A stretch of DNA of 64,000 nt from Niastella sp. OAS944 (GTDB taxonomy: Bacteria > Bacteroidota > Bacteroidia > Chitinophagales > Chitinophagaceae). The notes under the pieces are model-generated. The model worked only from the letters and a program-made list of their open reading frames with translations, did no database searches and was not told the DNA's origin. This document shows positions 1-10,576 of the stretch, in pieces. The DNA lies in the NCBI GenBank assembly GCA_024809215.1, contig JANUBW010000001.1, positions 186,001-250,000 on the forward strand. Reading direction: 5' to 3'. The position numbers were made by a program, and so were the translations under genes. How positions within the stretch are numbered: position 1 is the stretch's first letter; every line of letters starts with the position of its first letter.

Positions 1-1206
<1,206 letters not shown>

Positions 1207-1248
1207 AGAAAGGGTAAGCTTTTCACCGATCATAATTAACATATAGAG

Positions 1249-1293
1249 TACCAGCCAAGAAAAAACCGGAGACAGCGGGCAGGCTGAATCCGG
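1249..1293 (+). promoter_or_regulatory. Leader hairpin between FecR and SusC
   Basis: The 149-bp gap before SusC holds the string TACCAGCCAAGAAAAAACC (1249-1267) running into an interrupted hairpin: CCGGA (1266-1270) pairs with TCCGG (1289-1293), and inner CAGC pairs with GCTG. The second FecR-SusC gap has a matching string and hairpin at 49133-49178 on the other strand. A shared role in the susC leader transcript is inferred from this similarity only. Confidence 0.45.
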
Positions 1294-1355
1294 CAATGGT
1301 CAGGTTATTCATATGAACGCGATGCTCATTATTTAACCTAAAACCAATCAAATTT

Positions 1356-4300
1356 ATGCAATTGATTGCTTGTCGCAAACTTCTTCCCTCAAAAGAAGTA
1401 TGCAAGAAACTATTAATGATGAAACTGTCAACTTTCTTTCTGTTGGTTGTATTTCTCAATGTAAGCGCCCATGGCGTGGGCCAGCACATTAGTTTAAACG
1501 CAAAGCAGGAACCACTTGTAAAAGTCATTAAGGAGCTTAAACGGCAAACCGGCTACACATTTGCCTACTCAAAGCTGGTTATTCAAAAAGCCCAGCCTGT
1601 AACTGTAAACATCTCCAACGCCGGATTGGAACAGGCTATGAATTTGCTGCTTAAAGATCAACCGCTCACGTATACAATTGTAGACAACACAGTTGTAATT
1701 AGCCTCAAAAAGGAAAAGCAGCCCGAACCGCTGCCACCACCGCCTGCGGTTGCTGCGCCTGCCCCTGAAATAGTTATTACGGGTAAAATATCCAACGACA
1801 AGGGGGAGGCCCTGGCCGGGGCTACCATTGCCGAAAAAGGCTCTGCAACAAATATTGTAAAGGCCCATGAAGATGGCAGCTTTTCCATCACCGTGGCCAG
1901 CAGCAATACCACACTGGTGATCTCCTTTGTGGGCTATACCACCAAAGAAATAAAAGCAGCATCGGAACAACTGAATATCGTTCTGTCACCCGCTTCGCTG
2001 GAAATGGATATTGTAGTGATCGGTTATGGCACCTCCCGCAACAAAGACCTAACGGGATCTGTTTCGGCCGTAGGCAATAAAGACTTTAACCAGGGCGCGG
2101 TGTTAAGCCCGCAACAAGCCATTCAGGGAAAAGTAACCGGGGTAAATATTTCACAAAACAGTGGTAAACCGGGCGGCAGCAATACCGTTCGAATAAGAGG
2201 CGGTACTTCGTTAACCGGTTCAAACGATCCCCTGTATGTAATTGATGGTATTCCTATTTCCAATAGCGCCGGTGTGGCGCAAGCTAACATTCGTGGTAAC
2301 GGCACCGATGTATTTGACCAGGAACCTACCAACCCGTTAATGACCTTAAACCCCGATGATATTGAATCGATAACCGTATTGAAAGATGCTTCGGCTACCG
2401 CCATTTATGGATCAAGAGGCGCTAATGGCGTTATTGTTATCACTACCAAAAAAGGTTCGGCAGGTAAAGGAAAAGTTACACTTGGCACCTCAGTTGGCTT
2501 TTCAAAAGTAGAAGGCACCCTGGATGTTCTTTCGGCCGATCAATATCGTAAAACGTTAAAAGACTTTGGTATTACCATCGATGATAAAGGCGCCAACACC
2601 AACTGGCAGGATGAAATTTACAGGACCGCCCTTTCGCAGGACCATCATCTTTCCCTTTCCGGCGGTGGCGATAAAACCACGTATCGCGCTTCGTTTGGCT
2701 ATGGCGATCAGCAAGGTATTATGTTAACGTCTGCGCTTAAAAGAGCCAATGCCCGCATAAATATCAATCATTCCATGTTGAACGACAGATTGAATTTTGA
2801 TCTGCGGGTAAATTACGGACAAACATTTTCAACCCAATCTCCCGTTTCAAATACCGTAGGCAGTGAATTTGGCACCAGCATGAACTATGAAGCATTGGTG
2901 TTCAACCCTACCTACCCCGTTTACGATCCTTCCGGAAATTATTATTTCGTACGTCCTTACAGAGTAAACCCGGTTTCATTTAAAGATCAGGTACTTGACC
3001 AGGTTACCAACAACAGGTTTATTGGCAGCTTATCAACCACACTGAAAATAACAAAACCGTTAAGCGTTAACGTAAACCTTGGTTATACCAATCAAAATAT
3101 TAATCGTAATTCCTACATAAGTAAAGTGAACCTGCTGGGTGAAGGCTTAAAGGGTTATGCCAGCGTGCAAAAGCTGGAAGACTACAGCCGGTTGCTGGAA
3201 ACCATTGTAAGGTATAACCAACATTTTAACAAACACACAATAGAAGCCCTTGCAGGTTACAGCTGGCAATACTTTGTGAACACGGGCGACAGAACTACTG
3301 CACAGGGCTTTTTATCGGATGAATTTAAATGGTATAGCCTGCAGGCGGCAAGTACGGTAAGTCTTGTCAATACCTTTCAGGCCAGCAATACACTCATTTC
3401 ATTTTACGGAAGAGCGAACTATAATTTCGACGACCGCATATTGGTAACAGCCACCGTACGGCGCGATGGCAGCAGCCGGTTTGGTTCGGGTAATAAATGG
3501 GGCGTATTCCCCTCCGGTTCTATAGCCTGGCGATTATCGCGCGAGAAATTCCTGGATAATGTAAAAGCCCTTTCTGACCTAAAACTACGGGTAAGCTATG
3601 GCGTAACCGGTAACCAGGAAATAGGTAACCTGAACTCTTTAACAACACTTGGCGCCACTGCAACAGGGTATATTGTTGGCGACCAGCGGGTAACCACCGT
3701 ATTGCCGCAACAGTACGCCAACCCGAGTTTGAAATGGGAACAAACCGCGCAATTTGATGCGGGTGTTGACTTCGCTTTATTTGATGGAAGACTACGCGGT
3801 ACCGTTGATTATTATATAAAGAAAACAACCGACCTGTTGCTGCGCATTCCTGTTCCATCACCAACAGCCGTAAGCACACAGCTGGCGAATGTGGGCAGTG
3901 TTCAAAACAAAGGTGTTGAAATTTCATTGAGCGGAACGGTTTTTGACCAAAAAGATTTCAAATGGGAACCGGGCTTCAACATCAGCTTTAACAGGAACAA
4001 AGTATTGAGTCTTTCCAACGACACCTACAAAGGCAACAACATACAAATTGCCCCGTTGCAAGGCACCGTTTCATTGGGGAAATATGCACAGCTTATTGTA
4101 CCCGGCCAGCCTTTGGGTACCTTCTGGGGACCGCGATATGCAGGTGTAAAGGATAGCCTTGAAACTTATGTGCCCGGCAATGATACCATCATAGGTTGTG
4201 CCCAGCCAAAATTTATTTTTGGCTTCACCAATACATTCAGCTATAAAAGATTTACCCTGAACTTTCTTTTCAGAGGTTCGGTTGGCAATGATGTGTTCAA

Positions 4301-4667
4301 TCTTACAGCCGCCAACATGGCTTATTTGAATAATTTACCTGGTAAGAACGTATTGACCAGCGCCCTCACAAGTGGTCTTAAAAGGTCGCAACCCAAAGCA
4401 TACTCATCGCGTTGGATAGAGGATGGAAGCTTTGTACGGCTCGATAACCTGACCCTGAGTTACGATGTTCCCATTAAACGCACATTCATTTCTTCTGCCC
4501 GTTTGTATGTAACCGGCACCAATCTATTCTTTATTTCAGGCTATTCGGGCATCGACCCCGAAGTAAATGCAGAAGTATCGGGAGTGGGCACTGCGCCATT
4601 GGGCATCGATTACTTAAGCTATCCAAGAGCACGCAACATTAGTATTGGCGCCAACTTTAGTTTTTAA
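1356..4667 (+). CDS. SusC-type TonB-linked outer-membrane transporter/transducer
   Basis: This 1103-residue protein is a TonB-dependent transporter of the SusC/RagA type, importing oligosaccharides with the SusD lipoprotein encoded next. After a long charged leader and signal sequence (hydrophobic stretch about 24-40) come an STN/secretin domain (about 45-105), which is the part that signals to FecR, a carboxypeptidase-regulatory-like domain (about 140-212), a TonB-box-like stretch near 217-226 and the plug (about 225-350; VRIRGGTSL, PLYVIDGIPI, ASATAIYGSRGANGVI). A beta-barrel ends in an aromatic residue (NFSF). Another ATG at 1416 would give a shorter leader; long leaders of this kind are common in Chitinophagaceae SusC proteins. 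The downstream pectin esterase suggests pectin fragments as substrate, which is an inference. Confidence 0.95.
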   Translation: MQLIACRKLLPSKEVCKKLLMMKLSTFFLLVVFLNVSAHGVGQHISLNAKQEPLVKVIKELKRQTGYTFAYSKLVIQKAQPVTVNISNAGLEQAMNLLLKDQPLTYTIVDNTVVISLKKEKQPEPLPPPPAVAAPAPEIVITGKISNDKGEALAGATIAEKGSATNIVKAHEDGSFSITVASSNTTLVISFVGYTTKEIKAASEQLNIVLSPASLEMDIVVIGYGTSRNKDLTGSVSAVGNKDFNQGAVLSPQQAIQGKVTGVNISQNSGKPGGSNTVRIRGGTSLTGSNDPLYVIDGIPISNSAGVAQANIRGNGTDVFDQEPTNPLMTLNPDDIESITVLKDASATAIYGSRGANGVIVITTKKGSAGKGKVTLGTSVGFSKVEGTLDVLSADQYRKTLKDFGITIDDKGANTNWQDEIYRTALSQDHHLSLSGGGDKTTYRASFGYGDQQGIMLTSALKRANARININHSMLNDRLNFDLRVNYGQTFSTQSPVSNTVGSEFGTSMNYEALVFNPTYPVYDPSGNYYFVRPYRVNPVSFKDQVLDQVTNNRFIGSLSTTLKITKPLSVNVNLGYTNQNINRNSYISKVNLLGEGLKGYASVQKLEDYSRLLETIVRYNQHFNKHTIEALAGYSWQYFVNTGDRTTAQGFLSDEFKWYSLQAASTVSLVNTFQASNTLISFYGRANYNFDDRILVTATVRRDGSSRFGSGNKWGVFPSGSIAWRLSREKFLDNVKALSDLKLRVSYGVTGNQEIGNLNSLTTLGATATGYIVGDQRVTTVLPQQYANPSLKWEQTAQFDAGVDFALFDGRLRGTVDYYIKKTTDLLLRIPVPSPTAVSTQLANVGSVQNKGVEISLSGTVFDQKDFKWEPGFNISFNRNKVLSLSNDTYKGNNIQIAPLQGTVSLGKYAQLIVPGQPLGTFWGPRYAGVKDSLETYVPGNDTIIGCAQPKFIFGFTNTFSYKRFTLNFLFRGSVGNDVFNLTAANMAYLNNLPGKNVLTSALTSGLKRSQPKAYSSRWIEDGSFVRLDNLTLSYDVPIKRTFISSARLYVTGTNLFFISGYSGIDPEVNAEVSGVGTAPLGIDYLSYPRARNISIGANFSF

Positions 4668-4688
4668 TCACTAATTCAAATTACTTGT

Positions 4689-6209
4689 ATGCTAACATAT
4701 CTTAAAATACTGGTATCGGCTTTATTCATTATCATGCTGGCCTCAGGTTGTACAAAACTGGATGAAGAAAAATTCGGCAGCCTTGCTCCCGACACTTATT
4801 ATAAAGGCGAAGCAGAGGCCTTGTCATCGGTAGTAGGTATTTATAATTTGCTTTCTTATAATGTTGACATTGGCGATCCCTGGCGTATGAAAGAATACAG
4901 CACAGATGAGTTTATTACACCGGGCAGAGCAAGCGGCGGCTGGTACGATCAAAACAATATTGATCTGCTACAGCATAAAGAAGATAAGACCAATGCTACC
5001 ATTGCACGGGCATGGAGTCAGATCTTTCAGGAAATTGGCACAGCCAATGCCGTTATTGAAAGCCTCAACGCATCGCCCAATAAAGACAACCTGAAAGCCC
5101 TGATAGCCGAAGCAAAAGCGTTGCGCGCCTATGGATATTATTATGCTATGGATAACTGGGGCAATGTGCCATTGGTTACCGTTGCAAGAATTGACCCCAA
5201 TAACCTGCCCGGCACCACGCCAAGAGCCGATATTTTTAAGTTTATTGAAACGGAAATGCTCGCAGCGATCGAGGACCTTCCTTCTGTAAAAAATGTAGAT
5301 CGCAAAGCTTATTACCCACGCTTTACAAAAGAGAGTATTTACACCGCACTGGCTTATATGTATCTGAATGCAGAAGTATATACGGGCACACAACAATGGC
5401 AAAAAGCAATTGACATGTGCGATAAAGTGATCAATACCGGCGCATACAGTTTAATGCCGGCCGTGCTTGATAATTTTTCATCGCCCAAACAAAGTACCTC
5501 TACAGAGATCATTTCGGCCTTTACCAAAGACCCTACTAAAACAGCTGGTAACAATCAATTTATTTTATATACCCAAAATGGCCTGGATGCATTGAAGTAT
5601 AATTTGCCTTTTGTGCCGGCCAATGGTTATAGCACCACACAGGTATCATTAGATAAATATGCAAATAACGACGCCCGTAAAACATTGATAGAATACGGGC
5701 CGCAATACTACCTCGATGGCCGGCCGCTCACTTATACCAATGGCACTCAACTGGTGTTGGTACCGGTACAGGACCTGCTGGCTGCACAGGATAATGAAGG
5801 TTATAAAGTACTTAAGTATACCCCGGTGGGCGCTGCATGGTCGGGCTTCAATGCCGATAATGACCTGGTACTGGAAAGATACTCCAATGTGTTATTGATA
5901 AAAGCAGAAGCGTTGTTCAGGTTAGGCAGCGCCGGCGCCGCATTACCGCTGGTGAACCAGGTACGGCAAAGAAGTGGCGCCACCGCATTAAACGCATTAA
6001 CCCTGCAAGACCTGGAAGATGAAAGAATGCGGGAGTTTTTATGGGAAGGATGCAGAAGAACCGATATGATACGTTTTGGCACTTACTTTACCGGAACATA
6101 TGCATTCAAAACAACAGTAACGGAAAAGTACCGGGCACTGTATCCCATACCACAGGAGCAATTGACGAACAATCCGAAACTGGAACAAAACCCCGGATAT
6201 CCTAAATAA
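4689..6209 (+). CDS. SusD/RagB-type glycan-binding lipoprotein
   Basis: This 506-residue surface lipoprotein should cap the SusC barrel and bind the glycan. The N-terminus is a type II signal peptide with lipobox LASGC and Cys21 as the lipidated residue. The body has the SusD pattern: an early DxYY motif, TPR-like helices (WSQIFQEIGTANAVIE, AEAKALRAYGYY), an AEALFRLG helix and a C-terminal YPIPQEQLTNNPKLEQNPGY tail. It begins 21 bp after the SusC stop, so the two are co-transcribed. A long inverted-repeat element starts immediately after its stop codon. Confidence 0.95.
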   Translation: MLTYLKILVSALFIIMLASGCTKLDEEKFGSLAPDTYYKGEAEALSSVVGIYNLLSYNVDIGDPWRMKEYSTDEFITPGRASGGWYDQNNIDLLQHKEDKTNATIARAWSQIFQEIGTANAVIESLNASPNKDNLKALIAEAKALRAYGYYYAMDNWGNVPLVTVARIDPNNLPGTTPRADIFKFIETEMLAAIEDLPSVKNVDRKAYYPRFTKESIYTALAYMYLNAEVYTGTQQWQKAIDMCDKVINTGAYSLMPAVLDNFSSPKQSTSTEIISAFTKDPTKTAGNNQFILYTQNGLDALKYNLPFVPANGYSTTQVSLDKYANNDARKTLIEYGPQYYLDGRPLTYTNGTQLVLVPVQDLLAAQDNEGYKVLKYTPVGAAWSGFNADNDLVLERYSNVLLIKAEALFRLGSAGAALPLVNQVRQRSGATALNALTLQDLEDERMREFLWEGCRRTDMIRFGTYFTGTYAFKTTVTEKYRALYPIPQEQLTNNPKLEQNPGYPK

Positions 6210-6210
6210 A

Positions 6211-6346
6211 TGTGAGTTGTGAGTGGTCAGTGGTGAGTGAGTTTCCGAATTTCCAGAATTCAGAACAATTGTGAGGCTCAGGAATTTTAATGAATTCTGA
6301 GCTTTAGCGAGCTTCCACTCACCACTCACTATTCACCACTCACATT
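6211..6346. repeat. Imperfect inverted-repeat element after susD
   Basis: The arms at 6211-6241 and 6315-6346 are each made of degenerate GTGAGTGGT-like words and are imperfect reverse complements. The core holds a smaller hairpin, GCTCAGGAATT against AATTCTGAGC. The element starts directly behind the susD stop and fills nearly the whole gap to the next gene. Similar words recur at 50469-50490. Confidence 0.75.
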
Positions 6347-6347
6347 A

Positions 6348-6355
6348 TAAATTTG
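6348..6355 (+). promoter_or_regulatory. Possible Bacteroidota -7 box before the esterase fusion
   Basis: TAAATTTG matches the TAnnTTTG -7 consensus of Bacteroidota promoters and sits 13 bp before the start codon at 6369. No clear TTG-type -33 box is visible at the expected distance, so this is a weak call. Confidence 0.3.
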
Positions 6356-6368
6356 TAAAAAAACAGCT

Positions 6369-8243
6369 ATGGTTTTAAAACGGTTGGGTTTTCTAATTCC
6401 TATTATCATTGGTTTTACGATCGCTAACGCACAAACAAAAGAGATCCCACGCGATACCACCTACAATGTAAATACAGTTTACAATCAGATCCACAAGGAT
6501 TATCCAATGGCTGTAGCCGCAAAGGATGCTGTACCTAAAGGCGTAAAAGCCGATAGAAATGTTGTTTATACAACGCTTGAGAATACGCCCTATGGGAAAA
6601 GAGAACTGCACCTTGATATCTTCAGACCCGAAAAGGCAGGAAAACACCCCGCCATAGTGATGGTGCACGGTGGTGGCTGGCGCTCCGGTACCCGGCAAAT
6701 GCAGGTACCAATGGCCCAAATGCTGGCCGTCAAAGGATTTGTAACCATACCTGTAGAATACCAGTTATCACAGGAAGCAAAGTACCCTGCTGCAGTATAT
6801 AATATAAAATCGGCCATCAGATGGATCAAGTTGAATGCCGATAAATATGGCATAGACACTTCGCGGATCGCTGTTTCAGGCTGTTCTGCCGGCGGACAGC
6901 TTGCAGCCTTCATTGGTTTAACAAATGGCGTGGCACAATTTGAAGGTGACCTGGGCAACAAGGGCGCCAGCAGTAAGGTACATGCCGTAATAGATATCGA
7001 TGGCGTAATAGATTTTATGGCGCCTTTATCACTCAACCTTAAACGAAAACCCAATTCGCCCGACAGCGAATGGCTGGGTGGATCATTTGAGGAAAAGCCA
7101 TTGATATGGAAAGAAGCCTCCCCTATCTTTTGGGCAACAGAATCAATGGTACCTGTGCTATTTGTGAACAGCGGGTACAACTGGTTTCATGCCGGGCGTG
7201 ATGAATTGACAGGCATGATGAAAGACTGGAAAAAATATTACGAAGTGCATGGCTTTGATATAAAGGTGCATCCCTTCTGGTTGTTTCATCCCTGGGTTGA
7301 TACAACTGTTGACTACATGCATAATTTTTTATCAAAGATTTTTACTACCACAGCACAGGCACGGAAAATAGTGGTAGCCAGCGATGGCAGCGGAGATTTT
7401 AAAACGGTACAACAAGCCATCGATGCAGTAAAGGATTCCAATACATTTGTTACCACTATTTATATTAAGAACGGCATATATAAAGAAAAGCTTAACCTGC
7501 CTGCATCAAAACGAAATATACATTTCATAGGAGAAAGTGTAGAAAAGACTGTTCTCACGTTTGACGATTATGCTTCTAAAAAAGACGCATCGGGAAAAAA
7601 TATTGGTACTTCAGGTTCTGCCAGTTTTTACATTTACGGCTCCGATATCAGCGCAGAGAATATCACCTTCGAAAATGCTGCGGGCCCGGTGGGACAGGCC
7701 GTTGCCGTTAGAGTTACCGGCGACAGAATAAAATTTATCAACTGCCGCTTTCTGGGTTTTCAGGATACGTTGTACACTCATGGCGATAATAGCCGGCAAT
7801 ATTATTTAAAGTGCTACATAGAAGGTACTGTAGATTTTATTTTCGGCGCCTCCACCTGTTTGTTCGACAGCTGTGTTATTTATGGAAAGACCAATGGTTT
7901 TTACACAGCCGCCTCTACCCCGGCCGATAAAAAGTTTGGCTATGTTTTTCGTCATTGCAACATAACCGGCAATGCCCCTGCCAGTTCCTTTTATTTAGGC
8001 CGGCCCTGGCGCCCTTATGCTAAAGTGGTTTTTATAGAAAGCGAATTAAGCAACATGGTAAAACCGGAAGGCTGGCATAATTGGGATAAAGCAGAAAACG
8101 AAAAAACTACCTACTATGCAGAGTATAACAATCGCGGCAAAGGTGCGGTAACAAGTGGCCGTGTACCATGGTCACATGTATTGAGTGCAGAGGAAGCGAA
8201 GGATTATACGATCGAGAATATTCTTTCGGGTTGGAAGCCATAA
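6369..8243 (+). CDS. Secreted bifunctional esterase / pectin methylesterase (CE8)
   Basis: This 624-residue exported protein carries two carbohydrate esterases. After a signal peptide (about 1-21) comes an alpha/beta-hydrolase of the acetyl-esterase type (about 60-315) with the oxyanion-hole motif VMVHGGGW near 97-104 and the nucleophile elbow SGCSAGG near 171-177. A pectin methylesterase domain follows (about 333-620): GSGDFKTVQQAI opening, QDTLY near 464, DFIFG near 489 with a catalytic Asp, and GRPW near 544 with the substrate-binding Arg. The protein could remove acetyl and methyl groups from pectin. Its place behind SusC/SusD makes a pectin locus likely, although no lyase or GH28 gene lies in the window. 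It is convergent with the next operon, 6 bp away. Confidence 0.9.
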   Translation: MVLKRLGFLIPIIIGFTIANAQTKEIPRDTTYNVNTVYNQIHKDYPMAVAAKDAVPKGVKADRNVVYTTLENTPYGKRELHLDIFRPEKAGKHPAIVMVHGGGWRSGTRQMQVPMAQMLAVKGFVTIPVEYQLSQEAKYPAAVYNIKSAIRWIKLNADKYGIDTSRIAVSGCSAGGQLAAFIGLTNGVAQFEGDLGNKGASSKVHAVIDIDGVIDFMAPLSLNLKRKPNSPDSEWLGGSFEEKPLIWKEASPIFWATESMVPVLFVNSGYNWFHAGRDELTGMMKDWKKYYEVHGFDIKVHPFWLFHPWVDTTVDYMHNFLSKIFTTTAQARKIVVASDGSGDFKTVQQAIDAVKDSNTFVTTIYIKNGIYKEKLNLPASKRNIHFIGESVEKTVLTFDDYASKKDASGKNIGTSGSASFYIYGSDISAENITFENAAGPVGQAVAVRVTGDRIKFINCRFLGFQDTLYTHGDNSRQYYLKCYIEGTVDFIFGASTCLFDSCVIYGKTNGFYTAASTPADKKFGYVFRHCNITGNAPASSFYLGRPWRPYAKVVFIESELSNMVKPEGWHNWDKAENEKTTYYAEYNNRGKGAVTSGRVPWSHVLSAEEAKDYTIENILSGWKP

Positions 8244-8249
8244 AGCCTG

Positions 8250-9017
8250 TTATTTTTTTCTGGGGCGCTTCTCCTCATCAAGGTATCTCGCCTGTACAGG
8301 AGGGCCTTTTTTCTGGGCTGCACGTACAATATTAAAAAATTCATTCAGCTTTGGCATAATAGCTATTTCAATTCGTCTATTTAACCTTCTTTCTTCCGAG
8401 GTTGAATTTTGATTGCCATTATAGGGATACAACTCGCCAAAACCAACCGGTAAAATATCGTATTCAGGCATTTTAAGGTTACAGGAGTCTGCCCAAATTT
8501 GAACTATGGCCAGCGATCTGTTAAAACTTAAGATATAATTATTGAATTCTGTGTCAGTACTATCTGCATGACCTTCCACCATAATAGCACATTTGGCAAA
8601 ATTTGAATCTTTTTTTAAAGCCGCTACAAGGCTTTTGCCTATTAATACAATTGAATCAATAGCCTCGGGCCTAAGTGTGGCACCGCCCGATTTAAAAAGA
8701 AAATCGCCTTCCAGTTTTATTTTTTTGCTGTTGGTAAAATCGACCCTAAGATTTTTATTATCGAATTCTTTTTCGATGACTGCGGTAATATGGTCGGCTT
8801 CCTGAACAAGGGATACATATTTTTCTAAGTTTAATGCCAGGGAGTCATTTTGCTCTTTAGTTGTATAAAATTTACCTTTAAGTATTTCAACCTTTTTCTT
8901 TTCATTACGGTACTTCGCCAACGCAGCGGCGCCAAGCCCAAAAGCAATAAAAACAACTATCATCATAAAGTCTACATATGCTGCCCAGAAATAGCTATTT
9001 TGATGTTCGTCTTCCAT
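8250..9017 (-). CDS. MotB/OmpA-like peptidoglycan-binding subunit
   Basis: This 255-residue protein resembles the B subunits of proton-driven motors (MotB, ZorB, TolR/ExbD). A short N-terminus leads into one membrane helix (about 11-33) with Asp16 at its start, where MotB-type proteins carry the proton-binding aspartate. A coiled linker (about 35-75) and an OmpA-like domain (about 120-240) follow, with VEGHADS, NYILSFNRS and RRIEI, the residues that bind peptidoglycan diaminopimelate. Its start overlaps the MotA/ExbB-like gene by 23 bp, which fits translational coupling and a fixed-stoichiometry complex. It is the last gene of the six-gene operon. An ordinary OmpA protein is less likely because of the membrane Asp and the partner gene. 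Confidence 0.8.
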   Translation of the reverse strand: MEDEHQNSYFWAAYVDFMMIVVFIAFGLGAAALAKYRNEKKKVEILKGKFYTTKEQNDSLALNLEKYVSLVQEADHITAVIEKEFDNKNLRVDFTNSKKIKLEGDFLFKSGGATLRPEAIDSIVLIGKSLVAALKKDSNFAKCAIMVEGHADSTDTEFNNYILSFNRSLAIVQIWADSCNLKMPEYDILPVGFGELYPYNGNQNSTSEERRLNRRIEIAIMPKLNEFFNIVRAAQKKGPPVQARYLDEEKRPRKK

Positions 9018-10575
9018 TTCGTTTAAAGCGTTTGGGTATTAAATAAGTGGCAATTTTGAAGGTCCATGTTCCCCATGATCTTGGTTTGTTCATTAAGCGT
9101 TCACTGGTTTCAATAATGGTATCCCGGTGTTTTTCTACCGATCGCTCAATGGCATTCGGGAGTACCGTATTTAATGTGTCGGTGGTATGTACAAGATTTT
9201 TAGAGGTAATTTGTATGGATGGCACCAGGGAATCGGAAAGAGCGTTGGTCAAATTATCAAGGGAGCCAGTAAGTTGTTTAATATTGGAGAACTCCTGCTT
9301 TATAGAGTAGGAAAGCAGTTTAATATTATCCAATTCTTTTTTCACAGAGCTTTGCAACGAAATTATCTGTTGCGCAAAATCTTTATATCCTTCAGAACTA
9401 AAATTACTTTCTACCTGTAATATCAATTTATCCCTGATCCTTCCCATGGTATTAATATAGGTAGCTGAAAGATCTTTTAATTGACCACCGATACCTTTGC
9501 TTACTTCTGAAAAATCTGCCATCCAATTTTTCCCATCAGTAACAAATGTATTTACGGCCTCTTCAAAATTTCCGAAAACTGCTTTTTGTTTTACCAGGTC
9601 AATAAGGTTGGCACTTACGCGGTTCTCAAGGTTTTTATACGCCTCAAGTATGCCGCTCAAATAAGCTGTATTCTCGTTATGGTTAGTAGTGGCCGACTGC
9701 AATGACGTTACCAGGTCCCCTGCAGCTTTAGCAAACTCATTTACCATCGCCGGCTTAAAAGTAATTCCTTTTGTAACTGTATACAGGTTATCGAGCCTGT
9801 CAATATATTCATTGAGTTTGTGAATACAGGTATTGTTTTGTTTAATGGTTTCTTTCAGTTCATTATCGAACAGGGCAGCCAACTCTTTATTTATGTCCCT
9901 GAACTGTTGGGTATACCGGGCGAATTCCTTAAAATACTCTTCGCTGAACTTGAACATTGAACTGGCAATAAGGGCTGCCGTTTGATCCTTTATAGTTGGT
10001 ATAACTACAGCCAAATAAGTATTCATATTGGTGCAAAACCAGTTTAACCGCTTGTCGCGTTCCCGCTTACAGGCACTTATATACGTAGCTGAGCCAATGG
10101 TGACTAATATACCTCCGAGGGTACCAACAAATGCTATGGCCGCACTATGGGTGATCGCAGAAAGAAAATCCAGTTCTTCAGATTTTCCACCAACATCTAT
10201 ATTGTAAAATGCCCATCCCAATCCTATAATGGTACCGGCAAGCCCTAATAAGATCGGCACTGTAACCAGCACGCCGGCTTTGCCATCATAGATGCGGCTT
10301 CTGTCTCTGGCCATTGTCAACAATTGGGTTATATCTGGCGGCCTTTCATTTATATGATGCGCTTTTAAACAATCGTTGATCTCATTTTTAAGTATTTGCA
10401 TATCGAGCACGTCACTTTCAATGTTTATTGACAAGCCATTTATACTATCCTTTTTAACAGAGATCTTTTTGCCAAGGTCTGGGAATAAATATTTTATTTT
10501 GCCGCCAATATTTACAATACGGAGAAGCACCCATACCTGAACTAAAATAATACAAATCAGAATGATAAAATGCAT
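8995..10575 (-). CDS. MotA/TolQ/ExbB-like channel subunit with long coiled tail
   Basis: This 526-residue protein should be the channel partner of the OmpA-like subunit. Membrane helices are visible at about 1-20, 101-126 (VPILLGLAGTIIGLGWAFYNI) and 144-168 (HSAAIAFVGTLGGILVTI), the latter two matching the MotA/TolQ/ExbB core. About 340 residues of mostly helical, coiled-coil-like sequence follow, much longer than TolQ or ExbB and reminiscent of the cytoplasmic tail of ZorA. The protein ends in a basic segment (KRFKRNGRRTSK). Only one base separates its ATG from the stop of the Hsp70-like gene. Proton flow driving movement is the known role of the family; what the tail touches is unknown, and the NTPases of this operon are the obvious candidates. 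Confidence 0.8.
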   Translation of the reverse strand: MHFIILICIILVQVWVLLRIVNIGGKIKYLFPDLGKKISVKKDSINGLSINIESDVLDMQILKNEINDCLKAHHINERPPDITQLLTMARDRSRIYDGKAGVLVTVPILLGLAGTIIGLGWAFYNIDVGGKSEELDFLSAITHSAAIAFVGTLGGILVTIGSATYISACKRERDKRLNWFCTNMNTYLAVVIPTIKDQTAALIASSMFKFSEEYFKEFARYTQQFRDINKELAALFDNELKETIKQNNTCIHKLNEYIDRLDNLYTVTKGITFKPAMVNEFAKAAGDLVTSLQSATTNHNENTAYLSGILEAYKNLENRVSANLIDLVKQKAVFGNFEEAVNTFVTDGKNWMADFSEVSKGIGGQLKDLSATYINTMGRIRDKLILQVESNFSSEGYKDFAQQIISLQSSVKKELDNIKLLSYSIKQEFSNIKQLTGSLDNLTNALSDSLVPSIQITSKNLVHTTDTLNTVLPNAIERSVEKHRDTIIETSERLMNKPRSWGTWTFKIATYLIPKRFKRNGRRTSK

Positions 10576-10576
10576 G

